A stretch of DNA of 64,000 bases from NCBI GenBank assembly GCA_933207985.1, contig OW240916.1, forward strand, positions 320,410,336-320,474,335, written 5' to 3'. The notes below the pieces were generated by a model, which saw only the letters and a program-made list of their open reading frames with translations, was not told the DNA's origin and did no database searches. Within the stretch, counting starts at the first letter, position 1, and each line of letters opens with the position of its first letter. The translations under genes were made by a program, and so were the position numbers. This stretch comes from Pelobates cultripes. Taxonomy: Eukaryota > Chordata > Amphibia > Anura > Pelobatidae. Of the stretch, positions 9,486 through 30,900 are shown in pieces.

Positions 9486-9894
9486 TAAAGTTTTGCTATA
9501 CTATATTGTAATATTGTAACTTGCTATCTGTATATTTTAATTAAGGTAAACAAGACTTCCCATCTGTGCTACTTTTGCAAATGACTTTTGCAGACTGCTT
9601 TTAGCTTATCAGAGCTCCCATTTCTCAGTATGACTACAAGGAAGTGTGTAATGTCTTCCTTAGCCATACCTCCAGTAGGGGTGGAGCTTAATTAATGTCA
9701 AACTGCTCAAAAATGGTTTAACACTGTATGGAGAGTGTGGCAAACTCCCCTTTATACCAGTTTGCCAGAAGTTCCTGGAGGAGCCTGCTTGCCAGCCTCC
9801 TGCCCACAGACTATGGGCCCTGCAGGGAAACCTGTAAAAAAACTACTACTATTGACCGACTGTTAGCACTGATTTCCCTGGAACGGTTTTGAGC

Positions 9895-10742
9895 ATGGCG
9901 CCCAGTTACACTGATGTGGAGTTTGACAGAGAGATTAAGGGGTTGCTGGCTTTCTTTGGACCCAACCAGTCTGAGAAAAACACGAGAAAAATAGTGGCAG
10001 AGTGCCTGCAGCGCAAAGCAGAGCTGGCATGTTGGGAGAGACCCCAGCAGCCAGGCAAATTACAGGGAGAGAAGTGTGTTGTCCTTCCTCCCCAGAGGCA
10101 GGGTGAGTTACAGGGAGTGAGGACAACAGGTTTCACTCACCAGCGGCAGTGTGTATTCCAGGGAGCGAAGTGTGTCGCCCTTACTCCCCAGCGGCCGAGT
10201 GTGTTAGAGGGAGAGGAGTGTGTTGTCCTTTCTCCGCAGCGACAGAGTGTCTTATTGGGAGAGGAGACGGTCGGTCCCTCTCCCCCAAAGACCGAGTGTG
10301 TTACAGGAAGTGGAGACAACCGGTCTCACTCCCCAGCGGCAATGTATCGTACAGGGAGTTGAGACAATCGTTCTTACTCCCCAGCGACCAAGTTTGTTAC
10401 AGGGAGTGGGGACAATCGGTATCACTCCCCAGCGGCAGTGTGTATTCCAGGGAGAGAAGTGTGTCGCCCTTTCTCCCCAGCGGCCGAGTGTGTTAGAGGG
10501 AGCGGAGTGTGTTCTTTCTCCTCAGCGGCAGAGGGTATTATCGGGCGAGGAGATGGTCGACTCTCTCCCCAGCAGTCGAGTGTGTTACAGGGAGGGAAGT
10601 AAGCTGGTCTCATTCCCCAGCGGCAGTATGAATCACTGCCGTCCATTTTTCTCAATGGCAGTGTGTGTTACAGGGAGTGGAGACTGTCGGTCTCTCTCTC
10701 TCCAGCGGCAGTTTGTGTTACAGGTTGGTCCCACTCCCTAGC
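9895..10742 (+). pseudogene. gag-like ORF with 16-residue PQR tandem repeats
   Basis: ATG at 9895 opens MAPSYTDVEFDREIKG and continues with a charged helical segment (TRKIVAECLQRKAELA) of about 45 residues. From about 10056 the DNA consists of 48-bp tandem units, each coding 16 residues of the type LQGEKCVVLPPQRQGE, LQGVETIVLTPQRPSL and FQGEKCVALSPQRPSV. About 14 units are visible to 10742. The first frame stops at 10362; the repeat code continues in another frame (10220-10741) and shifts again near 10600, so the array has suffered indels of non-multiples of three. It sits between two LTR copies, so it is probably the product of a retroelement rather than a host gene. No known function can be assigned to the repeats. 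Confidence 0.6.
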
Positions 10743-11040
10743 AGCTGGGGCTGTCATCCAGGGACAAGCCCCCTAGCATGGATGGTGCAGATGGGACCGA
10801 GGTCTCTGCACCAGCCCTACAGGAATGAGGGAAAATGCACCCTCAGCCCCCCAACAACAACTTGGTCACAACCAGGAGGGAGTGCGTCCAGGGTGTTCCC
10901 CCGCCGGACACTGGATCTACAAATGGGCACCTGTGGCAAGAGGCTGGCTGGACGACTATGCCTTTTGGGAAAGGCCACCATACTATCACAGACCCAGACT
11001 GATCGAAGGTCTGGATAGTCTTCCTGGGAGGGGGAAGATA

Positions 11041-11520
11041 TGTGGCAAACTCCCCTTTTTACCAGAGTTTGCCACGAGCTCCTGGAGGAGCCTGCTTGCC
11101 AGCCTCCTGCCCACAGACTATGGGCCCTGCAGGGAAACCTGTAAAAGACTACCGGAACTTGACCGATTGTTAGCAATGATTTCCCTGGAACTGTTTTGGG
11201 CATGGGGCCGTGCTTGCGGTCGGTCAAAACTGACTTCCAGGAAATTCCTGAACCCGAACTAAGTGATTTTTGGATATATTGTTTACCCAGATCGGGGCTA
11301 TCAGGGGATAGGACTTATGGGGTTGTGTGTGTTTTTAAAGGTACTTTTTGGGGCTTCATAAAATTGTATGTTTTTATGTGCTTGGAGATAATTAGATTAG
11401 TACAGTTCCTAATTCAATTATCTCCCAAGCACAGAGGAGGGATTCTATTGTTTGTGTATGGAAGTATCTCACTGTATGACTGTTTTTATTGGTTTGTTCA
11501 CTTGTTTTTGCAGGACACCT
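11041..11520 (+). repeat. 3' LTR of the degenerate element
   Basis: Starts TGTGGCAAACTCCCC after the polypurine tract. It contains the family hairpin GGAGATAATT...AATTATCTCC (11381-11429) and the block GATCGGGGCTATCAGGGGATA, which recurs at 43090. The end is not clear, and the terminal part present in the complete LTR at 42923-43718 seems to be missing. Confidence 0.6.
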
Positions 11521-11599
11521 TAAAAGGAGTGCTCAAAGCACCACATCTCAGTTTGGTGGTTATGGAGCAATATCCAGACAGTTTATGACAAAATAGGGC

Positions 11600-12176
11600 T
11601 CCCCGGCTAATGTAGAACTCCACTTCCGTATTGGCAATTCCAGCTTTGACAGATCTGGAATCAACCCACATCACATAGCCAGAGCCTAGGGGCCAGCTTC
11701 TATACCCCATAAATAGACAGATTTTTGTTAAACTGCAGTTTCCTAGTATCCATTAGATCCAAGCAGGACTGGGCAAGCAATGCTGCTAAATTAAACAATT
11801 ACAGTCTGATAATACCAAAGGTATGATATGAACGATGCACCCATTTGTGGGTACCGAAGATTTACACAGATTAAACTGTACTCCTAAGTAGGTTAAAAAA
11901 AAAAAAAAAATAATGTGAAACAAATCAAGTTAAACAGCTCTCTCTACATTAAAAACTTCAGCATGGTTTAAAAAAATTTTTAATTTATTAAAAAAAAAAA
12001 AAAAAAAAAAGCCACTGAAACACAGATATCAAAATGACATGTTCTTTCAAAATCCAATATATATAAAATATACAATATATTACAAGACTAATTTCAAGCA
12101 AATATTAAACATTTTTGTGGTGATGTCCATAGCAGCATTTTTAGCAGGCTCTGACTAGTCCTCATCTTGCCTGCAG
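11600..12176 (-). other. CDK7: CDK7 3' UTR and downstream flank
   Basis: Follows the CDK7 stop codon (12177-12179) on the minus strand. An AATAAA signal is present on the minus strand at 11984-11989, near homopolymer runs at 11896-11910 and 11991-12010. No open frame of interest. Confidence 0.5.
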
Positions 12177-22631
<10,455 letters not shown>

Positions 22632-22760
22632 GGTCACACAGCTCCCCCTCACTCTGTCACCAGGAACATTTAACGCGAGGCTCCGCCCCCAACATGCAAC
22701 TTCCGGCCGCGACGGCGGCGCCAAAATGACGTAAGAGCGCTCTCCCGTGAGTGCTAAACA
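22632..22760 (-). promoter_or_regulatory. CDK7: CDK7 core promoter motif cluster
   Basis: Within about 105 bp upstream of the ATG there are, in plus-strand coordinates, a GC box (CTCCGCCCCC, 22681-22690), an ETS site (ACTTCCGG, 22699-22706), an E2F-like GGCGCCAAAA (22717-22726) and a CRE-like TGACGTAA (22727-22734). The stretch is CpG-rich and TATA-less, as expected for a housekeeping cell-cycle gene. The start of transcription itself is not visible. Confidence 0.65.
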
Positions 22761-23120
22761 ATAGAGATAAACGCACTTTATACACAGTTTATATATCGAG
22801 CTCACTGATACTCACAGCGTCATTCAGATCACTCTAAACACGAGCCATTACCCCCAGCGGTCCTGTAATAGAAAAACAAATCTATTTCAACCAGCATATA
22901 GTGCAGTCTGTCCGTCTCTAGTGTATAGAGCTTAGTGTAATGATACGTCAGAGCACGGTGTGTCCTCAGCCAATCACAGAGCGAGAAACATGCTATACAG
23001 AGTAACGTGTCTCCATGGATACTAACGGTTAGCGGTGTGGCAGCCATCTTTGAAAAGGGCAAAGGCTCTGATTATAATCATTGTATCCATTGTGTTCAGG
23101 GCAACATTAATACAAAATAA

Positions 23121-23925
23121 ACACAGTCACAGCCAGATAGCCACAGCCACAGGCAGATAGTCATAGCCAGATAGCCACAGCCAGATAGCCACAGCCATAG
23201 CCACAGGCAGATAGCCACAGCCAGATAGCCACAGCCATAGCCACAGGCAGATAGTCATAGCCAGATAGCCACAGCCAGATAGTCATAGCCACAGCCAGAT
23301 AGTCACAGTCACAGCCAGATAGTCATAGCCTCAGCCAGATAGTCACAGCCACAGCCAGATAGTCACAGCCACAGCCAGGTAGCCACAGCTAGATAGCCAC
23401 AGCCAGATAGTCACAGGCACAGCTAGATAGTCACAGCCAGATAGCCACAGCCACAGCCAGATAGCCACAGCCAGATAGTCACAGCCACAGGCAGATAGCC
23501 ACAGCCAGATAGTCACAGCCACAGGCAGATAGCCACAGCCAGATAGCCACAGCCAGATAGTCACAGCCACAGGCAGATAGCCACAGCCACAGCCAGATAG
23601 CCACAGCCAGATAGTCACAGCCACAGGCAGATAGCCACAGCCAGATAGCTACAGCCAGATAGCCACAGGCAGATAGTCACAGCCAAATAGCTACAGCCAG
23701 ATAGCCACAGCCAGATAGTCACAGCCACAGGCAGATAGTCACAGCCAGATAGCTACAGCCAGATAGTCACAGCCACAGGCAGATAGTCACAGCCAGATAG
23801 CTACAGCCAGATAGCCACAGCCAGATAGTTACAGCCACAGCCAGATAGTCACAGCCACAGGCAGATAGCCACAGCCAGATAGCTACAGCCAGATAGCCAC
23901 AGGCAGATAGTCACAGCCACAGCTA
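23121..23925. repeat. CAGATAGCCACAGC-type minisatellite
   Basis: About 800 bp of short units built from AGCCAGATAG and CCACAGCCAC with C/T and C/G changes. It begins about 490 bp upstream of the CDK7 ATG and runs directly into the 68-bp satellite. The long minus-strand frame inside it is only a consequence of the repeat. Confidence 0.9.
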
Positions 23926-24725
23926 TACCCCCACTCCCTCTAACATGTAAGCTCACTGAGCAGGCCCTCAATCCCTCTGTTACTGTGTCACTATACCTCA
24001 CTCCCTCTAACATGTAAACTCACTGAGCAGGCCCTCAATCCCTCTGTTACTGTGTCACTATACCCCAGTCCCTCTAACATGTAAGCCCACTGAGCAGGGC
24101 CCTCAATCCCTCTGTTACTGTCACTATACCCCACTCCCTCTAACATGTAAGCTCACTGAGCAGGCCCTCAATCCCTATGTTACTGTGTCACTATACCCCA
24201 CTCCCTCTAACATGTAAACTCACTGAGCAGGGCCCTCAATCCCTCTGTTACTGTGTCACTATACCCCACTCCCTCTAACATGTAAACTCACTGAGCAGGG
24301 CCCCAATCCCTCTGTTACTGTGTCACTATACCCCACTCCCTCTAACATGTAAACTCACTGAGCAGGGCCCTCAATCCCTCTGTTACTGTGTCACTATACC
24401 CCACTCCCTCTAACATGTAAACTCACTGAGCAGGGTCCTTAATCCCTCTGTTACTGTGTCACCATACCCCACTCCCTCAACATGTAAGCTCACTGAGCAG
24501 GGCCTCAATCCCTCTGTTACTGTCACTATATCCCACTCCCTCTAACATGTAAACTCACTGAGCAGGCTCTCAATCCCTCTGTTACTGTGTCACTATACCC
24601 CACTCCCTCTAACATGTAAACTCACTGAGCAGGGCCCTCAATCCCTCTGTTACTGTCACTGTACCCCACTCTCTCTAACATGTAAACTCACTGAGCAGGG
24701 CCCTCAATCCCTCTGTTACTGTCAC
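23926..24725. repeat. 68-bp satellite array, left part
   Basis: Tandem units of 64-68 bp, each containing ACTCCCTCTAACATGTAAAC, TCACTGAGCAGGGCCCTCAA and TCCCTCTGTTACTG. Length variation is mostly GGGCC versus GGCC and TGTGTCAC versus TGTCAC. The array is broken at 24726 by a solo LTR and resumes at 25706. Confidence 0.93.
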
Positions 24726-25705
24726 TGTGGCAAAACTAGCCACTGGAGACTATCAATGTATGAGACTGTTTGTATTCTTTCTAAAGCTGTAGAGACAAGT
24801 GTATGATTGTAATTGCATTTCAGGTGAATGAGGGCATTCGTATGCTGGCGGCATGAAAACCCCAGCATTCCTACTATAGTTTCACGAACAGTGAGTTTCA
24901 ACACTGTTCGTGAAACGAATAACCTACCGACTGGACGACCACACACAGGAGGTCGTGCGGCGCCCATTAACCGATTGCAACATTGTTGCAATCGGTAGTT
25001 CAGTGTGTTCCTAGGTGGCCGTCGTTCGGCTACCGACCACGTGGCGGTCGGCCATCTTGGTTCCTTTGTTAGCCCAGCGGTGTTTGGTCGTTGAGCGCCT
25101 GGAACTAAAATCGGCTTCTCGACGGCGCGAACACTGCTGGACTTCCAGGCCGTTCGGGAGCCCCAACTGTTCGGTAGTTTGTTCCCCTGATGTCAATCGG
25201 TACTTTGAGTATAACTTGAATTTAATGTGTGTTTCTTGCGGCGTTCGGTTAGTTAGGCTGGGATCTGAGTGGTATTCTCACGAACTGTGCGCTCAGACCC
25301 CAGCTATCTACCGAACGTCCATTCGTTTAAATGAAGGGAATATTATGGGAATGATGTATTTTTAAATGTGAAATGTAAGTTCTGCTGCTCGGAGGGATAA
25401 TCCACTTAGCTATATATTCTAGTGCAAGTATCCCTCTCGTGCAGCAGTGCATGGTGGGAGAAATGTATGTATTGTTCAGTTCCCCATGTAGTCCCCTACT
25501 GTGCCACTCCTGGAATGTCAGTAGGGAAACCCCTTGCATGGGGAATCCCATAAATACTGTGCCTGTAATTAAAAACCTCAGTTGACCTCCAAGACTGTCA
25601 TCTAGTTCTTGGGAGGAAGGGATTGTAACTACGCTACCTGAATTTTACCTGCTTGATTCTGTCTACCAGCGGAGATACCGTGGATAATACTACTACTCCG
25701 CTACA
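24726..25705 (+). mobile_element. Solo LTR inside the satellite
   Basis: Starts TGTGGCAAAACTAGCC and ends CCGCTACA. The flanks are GTCAC (24721-24725) and GTTAC (25706-25710), a 5-bp target duplication with one change. Start, end and the GTTCTTGGGAGGA block resemble the Gmr1-like LTR at 706, so it belongs to a related family. It contains a perfect 15-bp inverted repeat, GTTTCACGAACAGTG at 24879 and its complement at 24902. No internal retroelement sequence is left, the usual result of LTR-LTR recombination. Confidence 0.8.
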
Positions 25706-28700
25706 GTTACTATACCCCACTCCCTCTAACATGTAAACTCACTGAGCAGGGCCTCAATCCCTCTGTTACTGTGTCACTATACCCCACTCCCTCTAACATG
25801 TAAACTCACTGAGCAGGGCCTCAATCCCTCTGTTACTGTGTCACTATACCCCACTCCCTCTAACATGTAAACTCACTGAGCAGATCCCTCAATCCCTCTG
25901 TTACTGTGTCACTATACCCCACTCCGTCTAACATGTAAACTCACTGAGCAGGGCCCTCAATCCCTCTCTTACTGTGTCACTATACCCCACTCCCTCTAAC
26001 ATGTAAACTCACTGAGCAGGGCCCTCAATCCCTCTGTTACTGTGTCACTATACCCCACTCCCTCTAACATGTAAACTCACTGAGCAGGCCCTCAATCCCT
26101 CTGTTACTGTGTCACTATACCCCACTCCCTCTAACATGTAAACTCACTGAGCAGGCCCCTCAATCCCTCTGTTACTGTCACTATACCCCACTCCCTCTAA
26201 CATGTAAACTCACTGAGCAGGGCCTCAGTCCCTCTGTTACTGTGTCACTATACCCCACTCCCTCTAACATGTAAACTCACTGAGCAGGCCCTCAATCCCT
26301 CTGTTACTGTGTCACTATACCCCACTCCCTCTAACATGTTAACTCACTGAGCAGGCCCTCAATCCCTGTTACTGTGTCACTATACCCCACTCCCTCTAAC
26401 ATGTAAACTCACTGAGCAGGGCCCTCAATCCCTCTGTTACTGTGTCACTATACCCCACTCCCTCTAACATGTAAACTCACTGAGCAGGCCCTCAATCCCT
26501 CTGTTACTGTGTCACTATACCCCCACTCCCTCTAACATGTAAACTCACTGAGCAGGCCCTCAATCCCTCTGTTACTGTGTCACTATACCCCCACCCCCTC
26601 TAACATGTAAACTCACTGAGCAGGCCCTCAATCCCTCTGTTACTGTGTCACTATACCCCACTCCCTCTAACATGTAAACTCACTGAGCAGGCCCTCAATC
26701 CCTCTGTTACTGTGTCACTATACCCCATTCCCTCTAACATGTAACCTCACTGAGCAGGCCCTCAATCCCTCTGTTACTGTGTCACTATACCCCACTCCAT
26801 CTAACATGTAAACTCACTGAGCAGGGCCCTCAATCCCTCTGTTACTGTCACTATACCCCACTCCCTCTAACATGTAAACTCACTGAGCAGGCCCTCAATC
26901 CCTCTGTTACTGTGTCACTATACCCCACTCCCTCTAACATGTAAACTCACTGAGCAGACCCTCAATCCCTCTGTTACTGTGTCATTATAACCCACTCCCT
27001 CTACCATGTAAACTCACTGAGCAGGCCCTCAATCCCTCTGTTACTGTGTCACTATACCCCACTCCCTCTAACATGTAAACTCACTGAGCAGGCCCTCAAT
27101 CCTTCTGTTACTGTGTCACTATACCCCACTCCCTCTAGCATGTAAGCTCACTGAGCAAGGCCCTCAATCCTTCTGTTACTGTGTCACTACACCCCACTCC
27201 CTCTAGCATGTAAACGCACTGAGCAGGGCCCTCAATCCCTCTGTTAGTGTCACTATACCTCACTCCCTCTAGCATGTAAACTCACTGAGCAGGGCCTCAA
27301 TCCCTCTGTTACTGTGACTCACTGAGCAGGGCCCTCAATCCTCTGTTACTGTTTCACTATACCCCACTCCCTCTAACATGTAAACCTCACTGAGCAGGTC
27401 TCAATTCATCTGTTACTGTTTCACTATTCCATCATGTTCACTAGGTCCCCAATCCTCTTACTCACTATACCTACCTCCAACATGTAAACTCACTGAGCAG
27501 GGCCCTCAATCCCTCTGTTACTGCCTATACCCCCCTCCTCTAACATGTAAACTCATTACAGGGCCTCAATCCCTCTGTTACTGTGTCACTATACCTCACT
27601 CCTCTAACATGTAAACTCACTGAGTAGGGCCTCAATCCTCTGTTACTGTGTCACTATACCCACTCTCTAACATGTAAACTCACTGAGCAGGGCCCTCAAT
27701 CCCTCTGTTACTGTCACTATACCCCACTCCCTCTAACATGTAAACTCACTGAGCAGGCCCTCAATCCATCTGTTACTGTTTCACTATACTCCACTCCCTC
27801 TAACATGTAAACTCACTGAGCAGGGCCCTCAATCCCTCTGTTACTGTGTCACTATACCCCACTCCCTCTAGCATGTAACCTCACTGAGCAGGGCCCTCAA
27901 TCCCTCTGTTACTGTGTCACTATACCCCACTCCCTCTAACATGTAAACTCACTGAGCAGGGCCCTCAATCCCTCTGTTACTGTGTCACTATACCCCACTC
28001 CCTCTAACATGTAAACTCACTGAGCAGGGCCCTCAATCCCTCTGTTACTGTGTCACTATACCACACTCCCTCTAACATGTTAACTCATGAGCAGGGCCCT
28101 CAATCCCTCTGTTACTGTGTCACTATACCCCACTACCTCTAACATGTAAACTCACTGAGCAGGCCCTCAATCCCTTTGTTACTGTGTCACTATACCCCAC
28201 TCCCTCTAACATGTAAACTCACTGAGCAGGCCCTCAATCCCTCTGTTACTGTGTCACTATACCCCACTCCCTCTAACATATAAACTCACTGAGCAGGGCC
28301 CTCAATCACTCTGTTACTGTCACTATACCCCACTCCCTCTAACATGTAAACTCACTGAGCAGGCCCTCAATCCCTCTGTTACTGTGTGTCACTATACCCC
28401 ACTCTACCTCTAGTATGCTATGTAAACTCACTGAGCAGGGCCTCAATCCCTGTTACTGTGTCACTATACCCCACTCCCTCTAGCATGTAAGCTCACTGAG
28501 CAGGGCCTCAATCCCTCTGTTACTGTGTCACTATACCTCACTCTCTCTAACATGTAAACTCACTGAGCAGGACCCTCAATCCCTCTGTTACTGTGTCACT
28601 ATACCCCACTCCCTCTAACATGTAAACTCACTGAGCAGGCCCTCAATCCCTGTTACTGTCACTATACCTCACTCCCTAACATGTAAGCTCACTGAGCAGG

Positions 28701-30790
28701 GCCTCAATCCCTCTGTTACTGTCACTATACCCCACTCCCTCTAACATGTAAGCTCACTGAGCAGGGCCCTCAATCCCTCTGTTACTGTGTCACTATACCC
28801 CACTACCTCTAGCATGTAAGCTCACTGAGCAGGGCCCTCAATCCCTCTGTTACTGTGTCACTATACCCCACTCCCTCTAGCATGTAAACCCATTGGCAGA
28901 GCCTCAATCCCTCTGTTACTGTGTCACTATACCCCACTCCCTCTAACATATAAACTCATTGAGCAGGCCCTCAATCCCTCTGTTACTGTGTCACTATACC
29001 CCACTCCCTCTAACATATAAGCTCACTGAGCGGGGCCTCAATCCCTCTGTTACTGTCACTATACCCCACTCCCTCTAACATGTAAGCTCACTGAGCAGGG
29101 CCCTCAATCCCTCTGTTACTGTGTCACTATACCCCACTACCTCTAGCATGTAAACTCACTGAGCAGGGCCTCAATCCCTCTGTTACTGTGTCTCTATACC
29201 CCACTCCCTCCAACATGTAAGCTCACTGAGCAGGGCCCTCAATCCCTCTGTTACTGTGTCACTATACCCCACTCCTTCTAGTATGTAAACCCATTGGCAG
29301 AGCCTCAATCCCTCTGTTACTGTGTCACTATACCCCACTCCCTCTAACATATAAACTCATTGAGCAGGCCCTCAATCCCTCTGTTACTGTGTCACTATAC
29401 CCCACTCCCTCTAGCATGTAAGCTCACTGAGCAGGGCCCTCAATCCCTCTGTTACTGTGTCACTATACCCCACTCCCTCTAACATGTAAGCTCACTGAGC
29501 AGGCCCTCAATCCCTCTGTTACTGTTTCACTATACCCCACTCCCTGTAACATGTAAACTCACTGAGCAGGCCCTCAATCCCTCTGTTACTGTTTCACTAT
29601 ACCTCACTCCCTCTAACATGTAAACTCACTGTGCAGGCCCTCAATCCCTCTGTTACTGTGTCACTATACCCCACTCCCTCTAACATGTAAACTCACTGAG
29701 CAGGCCCTCAATCCCTCTGTTACTGTCACTATACCCCACTCCCTCTAACATGTAAACTCACTGAGCAGGCCCCTCAATCCCTCTGTTACTGTGTCACTAT
29801 ACCCCACTCCCTCTAACATGTAAACTCACTGAGCAGGCCCTCAATCCCTCTGTTACTGTGTCACTATACCCCACTCCCTCTAACATGTAAACTCACTGAG
29901 CAGAGCCCTCAATCCCTCTGTTACTGTGTCACTATACCCCACTCCCTCTAACATGTAAACTCACTGAGCAGGGCCCTCAATCCCTCTGTTACTGTGTCAC
30001 TATACCCCACTCCCTCTAACATGTAAACTCACTGAGCAGGGCCTCAATCCCTCTGTTACTGTGTCACTATACCCCACTCCCTCTAACATGTAAACTCACT
30101 GAGCAGGGCCTCAATCCCTCTGTTACTGTGTCACTATACCCCACTCCCTCTAACATGTAAACTCACTGAGCAGGGCCTCAATCCCTCTGTTACTGTCACT
30201 ATACCCCACTCCCTCTAACATGTAAACTCACTGAGCAGGCCCTCAATCCCTCTGTTACTGTGTCACTATACCCCACTCCCTCTAACATGTAAACTCACTG
30301 AGCAGGACCCTCAATCCCTCTGTTACTGTGTCACTATACCCCACTCCCTCTAACATGTAAACTCACTGAGCAGGCCCTCAATCCCTCTGTTACTGTGTCA
30401 CTATACCCCACTCCCTCTAACATGTAAACTCATTGAGCAGGGCCCTCAATCCCTCTGTTACTGTGTCACTATACCCCACTCCCTCTAACATGTAAACTCA
30501 CTGAGCAGGGCCCTCAATCCCTCTGTTACTGTGTCACTATACCCCACTCCCTCTAACATGTAAACTCACTGAGCAGGCCCTCAATCCCTCTGTTACTGTG
30601 TCACTATACCCCACTCCCTCTAACATGTAAACTCACTGAGCAGGGCCCTCAATCCCTCTGTTACTGTGTCACTATACCCCACTCCCTCTAACATGTAAAC
30701 TCACTGAGCAGGGCTCTCAATCCCTCTGTTACTGTGTCACTATACCCCACTCCCTCTAACATGTAAACTCACTGAGCAGGGCCCTCAATC
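25706..30790. repeat. 68-bp satellite array, right part
   Basis: Continuation of the array after the solo LTR. Both parts together hold roughly 85-90 units. The stretch at about 27300-27660 and parts of 28380-29340 are more diverged (short units, GCATGTAAGC variants), while units near both ends are nearly uniform, suggesting local homogenisation. Confidence 0.93.
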
Positions 30791-30900
30791 CCTCTATTCC
30801 TGTGAGTCCATTTGTATGGTTACAATAACGTGCCTGTTAGTCCACCCACTGTAAAGCGCTACCGGATTTTGCTGGTGCTATATAAATAATAAAATAAGTT
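30791..30900 (+). mobile_element. 3' tail of the dispersed element that carries the satellite
   Basis: The last satellite unit continues into GTTACAATAACGTGCC, CCCACTGTAAAGCGCTACCG and GCTATATAAATAATAAAATA. The same tail appears inverted at 41168-41290, and a diverged copy lies at 51235-51395. Such GTAAAGCGCT...CTATATAAATAA tails belong to a common dispersed repeat of amphibian genomes whose class I cannot state with certainty. Confidence 0.7.

Larger units (their letters stand above)
9738..11520 (+). mobile_element. Degenerate LTR retrotransposon with gag-like ORF
   Basis: TGTGGCAAACTCCCC at 9738 and again at 11041 marks two copies of the same LTR. The first is cut short (to about 9894) and runs into a gag-like frame; the second is preceded by a polypurine tract (GGGAGGGGGAAGA, 11026-11038), exactly where a 3' LTR should start. 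No protease, RT or integrase lies between them, so it is a non-autonomous or internally deleted element. The LTR is related to those at 40500, 42923, 57128 and 61140. The right edge near 11520 meets a TTAAAAGGAG sequence that may be a MITE. Confidence 0.65.

Noticed and set aside
23343..23624. Minus-strand frame rich in CGYLAVAVTIWLWL
   Set aside because: Low-complexity translation of the CAGATAGCCACAGC minisatellite; the apparent membrane segments are chance.
23121..30790. CRISPR-like array
   Set aside because: Units are directly adjacent without unique spacers, the genome is eukaryotic, and there are no cas genes.
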